Positions 24,755 to 32,869 of a stretch of 37,694 bases of DNA are shown piece by piece. The DNA is from 2-02-FULL-55-14 sp964581115. Its GTDB lineage: Bacteria > Bacteroidota > Ignavibacteria > UBA10030. The first letter of the stretch is position 1, and the number at the start of each line of letters is the position of its first letter. Location of the stretch: contig CAZOMY010000030.1 in the NCBI GenBank assembly GCA_964581115.1, forward strand, positions 1-37,694, given 5' to 3'. The position numbers were made by a program, and so were the translations under genes. The notes beneath the pieces were generated by a model, which worked only from the letters and a program-made list of their open reading frames with translations, ran no database searches and was not told the origin of the DNA.

Positions 24755-26391
24755 TTGGCCTCCAGAGGTTTTTCGTACTTGGAGAAGTCGTAAGCTTTGC
24801 CCTTCATCTCCGGGATCGCGTGGAAGTTCTCCATCGGCGGCGGAGACGGGATCGTCCACTCAAGCGTCACGCCGCCCCACGGGTCTGCAGGGGCCTTGGC
24901 GCCCCGCCGGATCGATACGATGATGTTGACGGCCATGATCGTCAGGCCGAGCACGAGCACCCATGAGCCGACCATCGACGTCAGGTGATATGGCGCGAAC
25001 TCGGGCAGGTAATCATAATAGCGTCGCGGCATGCCCAGGTAGCCCGCGATGAACAGCGGAAAGTAGAGCATGTTGAACCCGATCGTATTCAGCACCCAGG
25101 CGATCACGGCCGGCCTCTTGAAGTACATCCGGCCGAACATCTTGGGCAGCCAGTAGTGCATCGCTCCGAAGAAGGCGAACGCCGCACCACCGAACATGAC
25201 GTAGTGGAAGTGGGCAACGACGAAATAGGTGTCCTGCACGTGCTGGTTGACCGACAGCACCCCCAGCATCATGCCCGTGAACCCGCCGATCGAGAACTGC
25301 ACGAGGAATGACAGGATGTAGAGGAGCGGCACTTCGATCGCGATCGACCCCTTGTAGAGGGTCGCCACCCAATTGAAGATCTTGATGGCGCTGGGGATCG
25401 AGACGAGGAACGTCAGGAATGAGAAGATCCACATGGCCGGGTCGCTCATGCCCACCGTGAACATGTGATGTGCCCACACGAGCGAGCCGAACACCGCGAT
25501 GGCCACCGACGACATGGCAATGAATGAATAGCCGAAGATCGTTCGACGGGCGAACGTTGGGATGATCTCCGATACGATGCCCATGGCCGGCAGGACCATG
25601 ATGTAGACCGCCGGGTGCGAGTAGATCCAGAACATGTGCTGGTAGAGCACAGGGTCGCCGCCGAGCGCCGGGTCGAAGATGCCCACGCCGAACCACCGCT
25701 CGATGGCGATGAGGAGCAGGGTGATGCCCAGGATCGGCGTGGCCAGGATCTGGATCCATGCCGTGGAGTACTGCGCCCACACGAATAGCGGCATCTTGAA
25801 GAACGTCATGCCTGGAGCGCGCATCCGGTGCGTCGTGACGATGAAGTTGAGGCCCGTCAGGATCGACGAGAACCCGAGAATGAACGCACCGAGCAGCGCC
25901 CAGGTGACGTTTGTCGACGACCGGACGCTGTACGGAACGTAGAACGTCCAACCCGTGTCGCTTGGCCCGCCGGGCAGGAACATCGCCGTCAGAGCGAGGA
26001 TCGCTCCCAGCCAGTAGAGGTACCACGACATGAGGTTCAGGCGCGGGAAGAACACGTCGCGCGCCCCGATCATGATAGGGAGAAAGAAGTTCCCCAGGAT
26101 CCCCGGGACGGCCGGAATGATGAACAGGAAGACCATCACCACGCCGTGGAGCGTGAACAGCTCGTTGTATTGCTGGGCCGACATGATCGTCTCGCCCGGC
26201 GTCCACATCTCGAGCCGCATCAGAAAGCCGGCGAGGACGGCGACGCCGAAGAAGAACGCGACCGACCAGAGATACAGCAGCCCGATGCGCTTGTGGTCGT
26301 AGGTAAGCAGCCAGGACGCCAACCCTTTGCGATGGGCGGGCATCGGTTGATCGTAGAACGAGGCCTCAGCGGCCATCACTCCGTTTGCCAT
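24751..26391 (-). CDS. coxA: Cytochrome c oxidase subunit I, A2-type haem-copper oxidase
   Basis: This 546-residue, 12-helix catalytic subunit reduces O2 to water and pumps protons. Visible ligands are the haem a His82 (FTLHGVVM), the CuB His and cross-linked Tyr in IYSHPAVYIMVLP, the CuB His pair in WAHHMFTVG, and the a3/a His pair in VVAHFHYVMFGG. The D-channel Glu of A1 enzymes (GHPEVY) is replaced by YSHPAVY, the hallmark of A2 oxidases. The gene overlaps coxC by 4 bases. The order coxA-coxC-coxD-coxB is unusual, because coxB normally leads. Confidence 0.96.
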   Translation of the reverse strand: MANGVMAAEASFYDQPMPAHRKGLASWLLTYDHKRIGLLYLWSVAFFFGVAVLAGFLMRLEMWTPGETIMSAQQYNELFTLHGVVMVFLFIIPAVPGILGNFFLPIMIGARDVFFPRLNLMSWYLYWLGAILALTAMFLPGGPSDTGWTFYVPYSVRSSTNVTWALLGAFILGFSSILTGLNFIVTTHRMRAPGMTFFKMPLFVWAQYSTAWIQILATPILGITLLLIAIERWFGVGIFDPALGGDPVLYQHMFWIYSHPAVYIMVLPAMGIVSEIIPTFARRTIFGYSFIAMSSVAIAVFGSLVWAHHMFTVGMSDPAMWIFSFLTFLVSIPSAIKIFNWVATLYKGSIAIEVPLLYILSFLVQFSIGGFTGMMLGVLSVNQHVQDTYFVVAHFHYVMFGGAAFAFFGAMHYWLPKMFGRMYFKRPAVIAWVLNTIGFNMLYFPLFIAGYLGMPRRYYDYLPEFAPYHLTSMVGSWVLVLGLTIMAVNIIVSIRRGAKAPADPWGGVTLEWTIPSPPPMENFHAIPEMKGKAYDFSKYEKPLEAK

Positions 26392-26421
26392 GAAGATCTC
26401 TCTTATTAAGAAGCGAATCTG

Positions 26422-26489
26422 GCCGCAGAAAACGCAAAGATCGCAATGACTGAAAGATAGATTTGTGCGTTCTGTGCGTTCTTTGCGGC
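26422..26489. repeat. Nonad-word hairpin between sco and coxA
   Basis: Left arm 26422-26448 (GCCGCAGAAAACGCAAAGAT and following) and right arm 26463-26489 are inverted, matching at 20 of 27 positions. The words have 9-base spacing of CGCA. The right arm touches the sco stop codon. Confidence 0.7.
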
Positions 26490-27259
26490 TAAGTTATTTG
26501 CGACTTCTTTCGCCGGAGACTGAACACCAACACCACGCCCACTACCAAGCCCATCACGACGAAGCTCGCGATGCGTACAATGTCGGTGGTGTACGTCCGA
26601 CCTTCCGGATCGTAGCTGTAGCACATGCTCAGGATCTTGGCGATGGTGGGTCCGACGCGACCTTCCCCCGCCTCCATCACCGCCATCTTCACGTCGAACG
26701 GCAGATGCCGGATTCCCGGAAGATAGCGGGTCACTTTCCCCTCCGGCGACAGCATGATGAGCGTGCCGGAATGGACAAAATCCTTACCTTCTTGGTAGAA
26801 ATAGAAGCCGACCGCGTCGGTCAGCATGCGGATCGTTGTGCTGTCGCCTGTCAGAAACCGCCACGCTTGCGGGTCGATATTCTTCTCCATCGCCGCGAGA
26901 TAGTTCTCCTTCTTCTCTTCCGCCAAATCGGGCATGTCGCGATGATCGAACGAGATCGTCACGATCTGGTAATCGACCCCCGGAACGAGGTCCATCCGGT
27001 CGACAATCTTCGTCATCTCCGTCAGTAGCGGACTGCAGATGCCGGGACACCGGTAGTAGACCAGCGTCAGAATGACCGGCTTCTTGACGATGTCTCTGAG
27101 CGAGACGAGATAGCCCTTCTCGTCGCGGAACTCCAGGTCGAGCGGCGCCATCGTACCCAGTCGTTCCTCGACGCCGGCTTTGCGCTCAGGTGCCTGGTCA
27201 ATGGCCAGTGCGGAGCCCGAGAGAACCAGGAGGAGAGCTATGATTCCAATGTTCTTCAT
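26489..27259 (-). CDS. sco: SCO1/SenC-family copper chaperone
   Basis: The 256-residue protein has a signal peptide (1-19) and a periplasmic thioredoxin-like domain with the copper-binding motif YYRCPGICSPLLTEM and a distal His in DFVHSGTLIML. A C-terminal transmembrane anchor (about 226-246) ends in RRKKSQIT. SCO proteins deliver copper or reducing equivalents to the CuA site of subunit II. It sits just upstream of coxA in the transcript order. A C-terminal rather than N-terminal anchor is noted in this and related lineages. Confidence 0.92.
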   Translation of the reverse strand: MKNIGIIALLLVLSGSALAIDQAPERKAGVEERLGTMAPLDLEFRDEKGYLVSLRDIVKKPVILTLVYYRCPGICSPLLTEMTKIVDRMDLVPGVDYQIVTISFDHRDMPDLAEEKKENYLAAMEKNIDPQAWRFLTGDSTTIRMLTDAVGFYFYQEGKDFVHSGTLIMLSPEGKVTRYLPGIRHLPFDVKMAVMEAGEGRVGPTIAKILSMCYSYDPEGRTYTTDIVRIASFVVMGLVVGVVLVFSLRRKKSQIT

Positions 27260-27262
27260 TGA

Positions 27263-27359
27263 GGGTGAATCGCGAATAGAGAATCGTCAATAGGAAGGCG
27301 GTAGCCCGATTCCTACTCTTCCTTCGTGAATCTTCGTGTTCCTTCGTCGAACGTGGTGT
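27263..27359. repeat. Mixed heptad/nonad-word spacer between cytochrome c and sco
   Basis: The left part repeats 7-base words (GTGAATC, GCGAATA, GAGAATC, GTCAATA). The right part repeats 9-base words (CTTCGTGAA, TCTTCGTGT, TCCTTCGTC). A short TAGGAA/TTCCTA stem (27291-27296 with 27310-27315) joins them. The left words recur at 28384-28402, in the next junction. Confidence 0.55.
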
Positions 27360-27369
27360 TCCGCTTTTC

Positions 27370-28299
27370 TCAACTGGCCGAGAGCCGCGCCAGGTACTGA
27401 TGCAGGGCCGTCCACTCTTCTGCCGACAGCCGCGTCACCCCGGCCTTGAACCCGATCTTCACCGGATCGGCTGAGACGATCTTCACGAGTTCGTCCACTG
27501 AGACGGCCCGGTAGCCGCGGGCCGTTAGCGCCGTCAACGCCTTCATGGGATCGGCCGCCACGCGCGCAAACACCGCCGCACCCTGCTCCATGCTGCGTGC
27601 CCCCTTCCGCTTCTCCATCGCCGCCACGACAGGGGCTGCTTCTTTCACCACGATCTGCGTCGCCTTCTTCACGGGGATCTGCGCGGGACGGACCTGACCC
27701 TTCGACAACTGGTAGACCGTCTCGAGGTTCTGCAGATCGCTCTCGGCGTCCACGGGCGCTCCGGGGACCCACGTGCGGATCAGATGCGCCAGCGCGAACC
27801 GGTCCTTCGCCGGCAGGTAGTTGTACGAAGCCATTCCGTTCTTCACGATCCCTTCCTCGAGCGTCCGGTAGATCTCCGAGACCTTCGCGCCGTTCGTCCA
27901 TCCGCTCTGGACATGGAAGTTCCTCGGTTTCGGGTTCATCGCCGCGCCGCCGGCGCCGTCTCCCTGGCCGTTCTCGCCGTGGCACGAGGCGCAGTTCGCC
28001 TTGTAGACCGTTCTTCCCAACGCCACAAGCGAGTCGCTCGGACGGCCGACCACCTTCACGTCGACGGGCGGAATGATCGCCGCGCTTTGGAACGGGATGT
28101 CTTGCACGAACGCCGACGAATCAGACAGCACGCGGGCGGGAACGGCGTTCTTGCCGATCTCCGTCAGGTTGAAGACGTAGACCAGCCCGATCGCTACGAG
28201 GACGACAAAGAAGTAGACGTACCCGTATCCCAGCAGCTTCCAGGGATGCCGGAGCAGGTCGCGAAAGTCGATCTCGGCGTGATAAGTCGGTTTATCCAT
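27370..28299 (-). CDS. Membrane-anchored cytochrome c
   Basis: The frame runs through repeats to 28395; the real start is ATG 28299 (MDKPTYHAEIDFRDLL), giving 309 residues. An N-terminal anchor lies at about residues 22-44. A class I cytochrome c domain follows with haem motif CASCH in YKANCASCHGENGQGDG and Met in NGMASYNYLP. After a Lys/Glu-rich linker, the C-terminal 80 residues form a second helical domain without a CxxCH motif. Located between actF and sco, it is the likely electron carrier from alternative complex III to the oxidase. Confidence 0.85.
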   Translation of the reverse strand: MDKPTYHAEIDFRDLLRHPWKLLGYGYVYFFVVLVAIGLVYVFNLTEIGKNAVPARVLSDSSAFVQDIPFQSAAIIPPVDVKVVGRPSDSLVALGRTVYKANCASCHGENGQGDGAGGAAMNPKPRNFHVQSGWTNGAKVSEIYRTLEEGIVKNGMASYNYLPAKDRFALAHLIRTWVPGAPVDAESDLQNLETVYQLSKGQVRPAQIPVKKATQIVVKEAAPVVAAMEKRKGARSMEQGAAVFARVAADPMKALTALTARGYRAVSVDELVKIVSADPVKIGFKAGVTRLSAEEWTALHQYLARLSAS

Positions 28300-28334
28300 G
28301 TGCGCCTCAGGGGGTGAAGCCCCTGGAAGAACGA

Positions 28335-28397
28335 GTGAATAGTGAATGGTGAATAGTGAATAGTGAATGGTGAATGGTGAATGGTGAATCGTCAATC
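28335..28397. repeat. Heptad tandem repeat (GTGAATR)n
   Basis: Nine consecutive 7-base units are visible: eight GTGAATN units, mostly A or G at the last base, then GTCAATC. They lie just upstream of the cytochrome c start. No unique spacers exist, so it is not a CRISPR. Confidence 0.9.
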
Positions 28398-28458
28398 GGA
28401 AAGCGAAGGAAGCATCCGTCGCCTCCTACGGATCTCAGCCACCGTCCGTCACGTTGCG

Positions 28459-28558
28459 ACTTGGCACTTGGAACTTGATGTTGAACCTTGGCGATTGGTG
28501 CTTCTGCAACCTCAACACCCAAGTCCCAATCCTCAACTTCAAGCACCAAGATCCAAGC
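28459..28558. repeat. Heptad-word hairpin between actF and cytochrome c
   Basis: The left arm (28459-28498) repeats ACTTGGC, ACTTGGA, ACTTGAT, GTTGAAC. The right arm (to 28558) is its inverted counterpart, matching 28 of 40 positions by hand. Mismatches fall in clusters every 7 bases, between conserved CTTGG cores. This pattern implies that the words, not just the stem, are maintained. Confidence 0.75.
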
Positions 28559-28613
28559 TTCTCTGAAACCTTCCCTCCTCGTTACACCTCTCTCCTCCCA
28601 CCTCTTCTCAGAT

Positions 28614-29798
28614 CTACAAATGGAACTCCAGCGCCCTCTCCAGCTTCGGGTCTCCGACCGGTACCGGGTTACGCCGCTTCACCATGATCGACAGCAGCAC
28701 GATCACGATGCCGACCAGCACCGCCGGAAAGCCGAGGTCGAACCAGGCAAACGACAGCGTCTTTGAATGGGTCGGCAGAACCAGCCAGACGAGGTCTGCG
28801 AAGTGCGCCACGAGGAGCCAGATCGCCGAGAGCTTCAACCGCCTCGGGTCCATCTTCGCGTCCTGCGGCAGAAGGACGAGGTACGGCACGGCGAACCGAA
28901 GCACGATGAGCGTAACGGAGAAGTATTGCCAGCCGTTCTCCCAGCGCATCATGAACCAGAACGTCTCCTCGGGCAGGTTCGCATACCAGATCAGCATGAA
29001 TTGGCTGAACGCGATGTAGGCCCAGAAGTTCAGGAAGGCGAACATCAGCGCGCCGAGGCTGTAGAGGTGGTCGCGGCGGAGTGCCGGGAGGATCTTCGCG
29101 TCCATGAACTGCAGCACGATGATCGTCACCGCCGCCAGTACTGCGACGACCGTTCCGGAGAAGTAATAGACGCCGTAGATGGTGGAGAACCAGTGTGGCT
29201 CGAGGCTCATCGCCCAATCGATGGCGATGAACGTGACGATGATGGCGAACAGCGGCAGAAATGCAGCGGCCAGCTTCACATTCGCCGTCGTCAGCTTCTG
29301 GTCCTTCGTCGAATCTTGCCTGCCCGAGTTACGGAGGAACAGCCACGCAAAAAGCGCCAGCAGGGCGAAGAATACCGTGTACCGGATGGCAAAGAAGTCG
29401 ACGTTCAGGTAGGGCGCTTTCGACTGCAGGACCCTGTCGGCGGCGACCGCCTCCGGGTGCGTCCAGTGAAACAGGTCGTGCAGGCTGAAGAAAAGCGGAA
29501 TGCCGGCGACCGCCGCCACCGGCACGAGCACGGCCAAATACTCGCTCACGCGGCGCATCGGCACGCTCCAGACAGCGCCGGTAACGTACTCGAGCGCAAC
29601 GAGAAACAGACCCCCGGCCGCGAGGCTCGTGAGGTAGAGAAAGATCACGTTGTGCATGAACGCCGACCGGACCGGATCGATCATGTAGCCGGCGACGATG
29701 AGAGCCAGACCGCCAAGCAGCAGCAACCATCCGAGTCGGACGGTCTTTTCGGGAAGCGATCGGCGCAAGCCGTCGAGGGAGATCGTCGCGTGACTCAT
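28614..29798 (-). CDS. actF: Alternative complex III, membrane subunit ActF
   Basis: This 394-residue polytopic protein has about ten membrane helices and is the second NrfD-like quinol-site subunit (the shorter homologue of ActC). Characteristic stretches are HNVIFLYLTSLAAGGLFLVALEYVTGAVWSVPMRR near 50-85, IDWAMSLEPHWFSTIYGVYYF near 195, and LIWYANLPEETFWFMMR near 275. ActF pairs with ActC in the membrane and is thought to contribute to proton handling. Its start overlaps the ActD-ActE stop (ATGA). Confidence 0.93.
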   Translation of the reverse strand: MSHATISLDGLRRSLPEKTVRLGWLLLLGGLALIVAGYMIDPVRSAFMHNVIFLYLTSLAAGGLFLVALEYVTGAVWSVPMRRVSEYLAVLVPVAAVAGIPLFFSLHDLFHWTHPEAVAADRVLQSKAPYLNVDFFAIRYTVFFALLALFAWLFLRNSGRQDSTKDQKLTTANVKLAAAFLPLFAIIVTFIAIDWAMSLEPHWFSTIYGVYYFSGTVVAVLAAVTIIVLQFMDAKILPALRRDHLYSLGALMFAFLNFWAYIAFSQFMLIWYANLPEETFWFMMRWENGWQYFSVTLIVLRFAVPYLVLLPQDAKMDPRRLKLSAIWLLVAHFADLVWLVLPTHSKTLSFAWFDLGFPAVLVGIVIVLLSIMVKRRNPVPVGDPKLERALEFHL

Positions 29799-30934
29799 TG
29801 GATGTCCCCTTCCTTCGCCGCGTGGGCGCGCTCAAGGACCCGGATGTAATGGACGACGGCCCAGCGATCGTCGCGGCTTAATTGCGACGCGTACGACGGC
29901 ATGACGTTCTGTCCGTCGGTGATGACGTGGTAGATGCTGCCGTCCGGCCAGGTACGGACTTTGTCAGAGTGGAGCGTGGGCGGGTTCGGGAACTGCCCGC
30001 GCAGGCGACTGTCGCCGGCGCCGAAATTGCCGTGGCAGGGACTGCAGAACGTCAGGTACTTCTGCTTGCCGCGGGCGATCACGGCCTCGGTCGGAAGAAG
30101 CGGATTCGACAGGAATTTCGCCGCCTCCTCGGGCTTGCCGGAGAACGCATACGGCAGGAAGCCTCGAGCGACCGTTCCCTTGACCGGAGGCCGCATGCCG
30201 ATGCCGTCGGCGAACATCACGCTCGCTTTCTGAGGAGTCAGTTTGTGCTGCTCCATCATGAAATCGAACGGCGGCAGATACATCAGTACGTTGAGCGTCA
30301 CATATGCCGCGCCTGCCGTCACGACCGCCACTCCGGCCAGAAGCGCCAGGAATGACGGCTCGAACACCTTCCGCTGGACGGCATGTTCGGGGTCGAAGTG
30401 GACCGTAGTGATCTTTGTGCCATGCACATGCTCGAAGAACGCTTTCACCTGCTTCTCGTCGTAGCGGGGGTCGAGCGCCTCGATGCACAGGCCGAACTTG
30501 TCGGCCGACACCGCCTTCATATACTGCGTGTCGTGCAGCGGGTGGGCGTTATTGGGAAACTTGAAATACAGGACGATCATCGTCAGCGTCGACAGGACCG
30601 TCGCCAGGAGGACGGTCAGCTCGAACGCCACGGGAACGAAGGCCGGCCATGTCCAGAACGGTTTGCCACCGATGACCATTGGATACTCGATCGTCGTCAC
30701 CCAGGTCATCAGGCTGACGGCCGTGATGGTGCCGAGCAGGCCAAACCCGAAAGCGAAGAACCCGAGTTTCGACGGCGTGAGCTTCGCGCGGCGGTCGAGC
30801 CCGTGCACCGGATACGGCGTGTGGGCGTCGAACTTCTTGTAGCCGCGCTTCACCGCTTCGTCGACCGCGTGTACGAGCGCATCGGGCGTGTCGAAAAGTG
30901 CGGTGGTGCCGTAGAGGGGCGTTGGAGAGGACAT
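29795..30934 (-). CDS. Fused ActD-ActE subunit of alternative complex III
   Basis: The 379-residue product starts at ATG 30934 (MSSPTPLYGTTALFDTPDAL). The N-terminal half (about 1-180) is ActD-like (DUF3341): a small alpha/beta domain, two membrane helices (GFFAFGFGLLGTITAVSLM and PVAFELTVLLATVLSTLTMI), then a conserved DKFGLCIEALDPRYDEKQV domain. A third helix near 205-225 leads into an ActE-like monohaem cytochrome c with CSPCH and NVMPSYASQLS (Met ligand). In characterised complexes ActD and ActE are separate polypeptides; here one reading frame encodes both. It overlaps actF by 4 bases. Confidence 0.9.
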   Translation of the reverse strand: MSSPTPLYGTTALFDTPDALVHAVDEAVKRGYKKFDAHTPYPVHGLDRRAKLTPSKLGFFAFGFGLLGTITAVSLMTWVTTIEYPMVIGGKPFWTWPAFVPVAFELTVLLATVLSTLTMIVLYFKFPNNAHPLHDTQYMKAVSADKFGLCIEALDPRYDEKQVKAFFEHVHGTKITTVHFDPEHAVQRKVFEPSFLALLAGVAVVTAGAAYVTLNVLMYLPPFDFMMEQHKLTPQKASVMFADGIGMRPPVKGTVARGFLPYAFSGKPEEAAKFLSNPLLPTEAVIARGKQKYLTFCSPCHGNFGAGDSRLRGQFPNPPTLHSDKVRTWPDGSIYHVITDGQNVMPSYASQLSRDDRWAVVHYIRVLERAHAAKEGDIQ

Positions 30935-30950
30935 GTGCGTGATAGAGTCG

Positions 30951-31027
30951 ATGACAGAGATCAATAACAGAGGTCGGAGACCAGAGATCAGATGCCAGTC
31001 GCCAGAGACCGAAGTCCAAGAGCCCAG
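30951..31027. repeat. Heptad-word arm flanking the four-helix-bundle gene, 3' side
   Basis: The plus strand reads in 7-base words (AACAGAG, GTCGGAG, ACCAGAG, ATCAGAT, GCCAGTC, GCCAGAG). It is the inverted partner of 31449-31493 on the other side of the gene: 30 of 42 positions match, and mismatches are mostly transitions that would leave G-U pairs in RNA. Confidence 0.7.
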
Positions 31028-31028
31028 A

Positions 31029-31409
31029 TCAACGGTCGCTCTGGATGAATCCTTCCGGATTGTTCACGATCCCTCCGATCATCCGGCCAACCTCGCGAAC
31101 CATTGACATCAACCGAGTATGTGATTCTTGCGAGATGTATTTGCAATCGCGTGCGAAATCGAGACACGTTTCTGTTTCCGAATGCTCTCCATCGCAATCG
31201 GTGATCTTGCTGATGAAGTGTGCAGCATAGCGACGTTTTGCCCAAGCTTCCTGGAGGTTTTGGCACACCGATCTCGAACATCGCCGGATCTGTCCCGTCA
31301 ACGAGTAGCGCTCCTCAGGCGGGAATGATCGGGAGATATCAAATATCTCCATAGCCAAGAGGTACGCCTTCTTGTAGACCTCCAGGTCTTTTGCACGATC
31401 GATGCGCAT
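31029..31409 (-). CDS. Four-helix-bundle (S23/IVP-type) protein
   Basis: The 126-residue soluble protein has the pattern of the S23/IVP family: DLEVYKKAYLLAMEIFDIS, FPPEERYSLTGQIRRCSRSV, NLQEAWAKRRYAAHFI, then a Cys-containing third helix and a final LMSMVREVGRMIGGIVN helix. Relatives are encoded inside intervening sequences of 23S rRNA genes and as diversity-generating retroelement accessory (Avd) proteins; many stand alone with no known role. It interrupts the alternative complex III genes between actC and actD. Inverted heptad-word arms bracket it on both sides, which suggests that gene and arms arrived as one unit. Confidence 0.88.
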   Translation of the reverse strand: MRIDRAKDLEVYKKAYLLAMEIFDISRSFPPEERYSLTGQIRRCSRSVCQNLQEAWAKRRYAAHFISKITDCDGEHSETETCLDFARDCKYISQESHTRLMSMVREVGRMIGGIVNNPEGFIQSDR

Positions 31410-31448
31410 CCCCCCTCCTGCAACGACCGGTCACACCATACGTCCTTT

Positions 31449-31493
31449 AGCCTCTGGCCTCTGGCCTCCGGCCTCTGGCTTCTGGCCTCTTGC
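31449..31493. repeat. Heptad-word arm flanking the four-helix-bundle gene, 5' side
   Basis: Six consecutive 7-base words are visible on the plus strand: GCCTCTG twice, GCCTCCG, GCCTCTG, GCTTCTG, GCCTCTT. Its inverted partner lies at 30951-31027, with the four-helix-bundle gene in the loop. Confidence 0.8.
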
Positions 31494-31501
31494 TTAGTTC
31501 T

Positions 31502-32869
31502 TCAATGCCTCGGTTGCGCCCCCGGCAACACCGCCTTCATCTCCGCCATCGAGACCGACGGAGCGAACCGGATGAACAGGAGCGTGAGCGTGAAGAACAG
31601 GCCGAAGCCGAGCGACATGATGCCGAAATCGAAGACCGTCGGCGAGAAGTAGCCCCACGACGAGGGGAGGAAGTCCCGCGACAGCGTGGTGACGATGATG
31701 ACATACCGCTCGAACCACATGCCGACGTTCACGAGCACGCCGATCACGAACATCACCGGAATGCTCGTGCGCAGCCTCTTGAACCAGAACAACTGCGGGA
31801 AGATCACGTTGCACGAAACCATGATCCAGTACGCCCAGGCGTAGGGACCGAACATGCGGTTGAGGAAGACGAACGATTCGAACGGGTTGCCGCTGTACCA
31901 AGCGATGAAGAACTCCATCGCGTAGGCATAGCCCACCATCATGCCCGTCGCGATCATCACCTTGTTCATGTTCTCGAGATGCTTAATCGTAATGAGGTGC
32001 TCCATCTTGAACGTCGACCGGACGAAGATGAGCACGTTCTGCACCATGGCGAACCCGGAGAACACCGCGCCGGCCACGAAATACGGAGGGAAGATCGTGG
32101 CGTGCCAGCCGGGATTCACCGACACGGCGAAATCGAACGACACGATCGTATGCACCGAAAGCACCAACGGCGTCGCGAAGCCCGCCAGAATGAGATACAT
32201 CTTCTCATAGTGCATCCAGTGCTCGTTCGAGAAGCGCCAGCCGAGCGACAGCACCGAATACACGAGCTTCTTCCACTTGTGCTCGGTTCGGTCCCTCAGG
32301 GTCGCGAGGTCGGGAATGAGGCCGAGATACCAGAACACAAGCGAGACCGTCAGGTAGGTGTTGACCGCGAAGACGTCCCACACCAGCGGCGAGATGAAGT
32401 TGATCCACAGCGCGTGCTGGTTTGGATACGGGAACAAGTAGCCGGCCAGCCATGGACGACCGAGGTGTGCCACGGTGACAAACATGGCCGCGCAGAGGAC
32501 GGCGAAGATCGTCATCGCTTCGGCAAACCGGGCAATCGCATTACGCCAGCGCTGCCGCACTAGAAACAAAATGGCCGAAATGAGCGTTCCGGCATGACCG
32601 ATGCCGACCCAGAAAACGAAGTTGGTGACGTCGAATGCCCATGCCACCGGCTGCTGGAAGCCGAGAATGCCCACGCCGTTGAAGAGGAGCAGGCCGATCG
32701 TGCCAGCGCCAAAGCCGAGCAGGCCCAGAGCGGCGGCGAAGAACCACCACCAGCGCTTTGTGGGGAAACGGTCGATCGGGGCCGCAATGACGGCGTCGAT
32801 CTGCGATGCGGTGACCGTCCCTTCGACGATCGGAGGTTCGTGACGGTAATCGAGGGCCGCGGTGCTCAC
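31502..32869 (-). CDS. actC: Alternative complex III, NrfD-like subunit ActC
   Basis: This 455-residue protein has about ten membrane helices of the NrfD/PsrC family and forms the quinol-oxidation site next to ActB. Typical stretches are FVFWVGIGHAGTLISAILFL near 85, WVMHYEKMYL-like WMHYEKMYLILAGFATPLVLSV near 215, and WAYWIMVSCNVIFPQLFWF near 350. The start is GTG 32869, overlapping the actB stop (GTGA). It matches the conserved ActB-ActC pair of this complex. Confidence 0.94.
   Translation of the reverse strand: MSTAALDYRHEPPIVEGTVTASQIDAVIAAPIDRFPTKRWWWFFAAALGLLGFGAGTIGLLLFNGVGILGFQQPVAWAFDVTNFVFWVGIGHAGTLISAILFLVRQRWRNAIARFAEAMTIFAVLCAAMFVTVAHLGRPWLAGYLFPYPNQHALWINFISPLVWDVFAVNTYLTVSLVFWYLGLIPDLATLRDRTEHKWKKLVYSVLSLGWRFSNEHWMHYEKMYLILAGFATPLVLSVHTIVSFDFAVSVNPGWHATIFPPYFVAGAVFSGFAMVQNVLIFVRSTFKMEHLITIKHLENMNKVMIATGMMVGYAYAMEFFIAWYSGNPFESFVFLNRMFGPYAWAYWIMVSCNVIFPQLFWFKRLRTSIPVMFVIGVLVNVGMWFERYVIIVTTLSRDFLPSSWGYFSPTVFDFGIMSLGFGLFFTLTLLFIRFAPSVSMAEMKAVLPGAQPRH

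Noticed and set aside
28335..28397. Possible CRISPR array
   Set aside because: Seven-base units are contiguous without unique spacers and no cas genes are present.
28463..28480. TGGCAC-like sigma-54 match upstream of the cytochrome c gene
   Set aside because: The spacing to the following TTGA is two bases too long and the match is a by-product of the CTTGG heptad words.
28767..29849. Long plus-strand open frame (360 codons) opposite actF
   Set aside because: Antisense shadow with a highly charged, unstructured composition; actF is unambiguous.
31490..32563. Long plus-strand open frame (357 codons) opposite actC
   Set aside because: It is the antisense shadow of a GC-rich gene, very rich in Arg/His/Glu, with no homology features.
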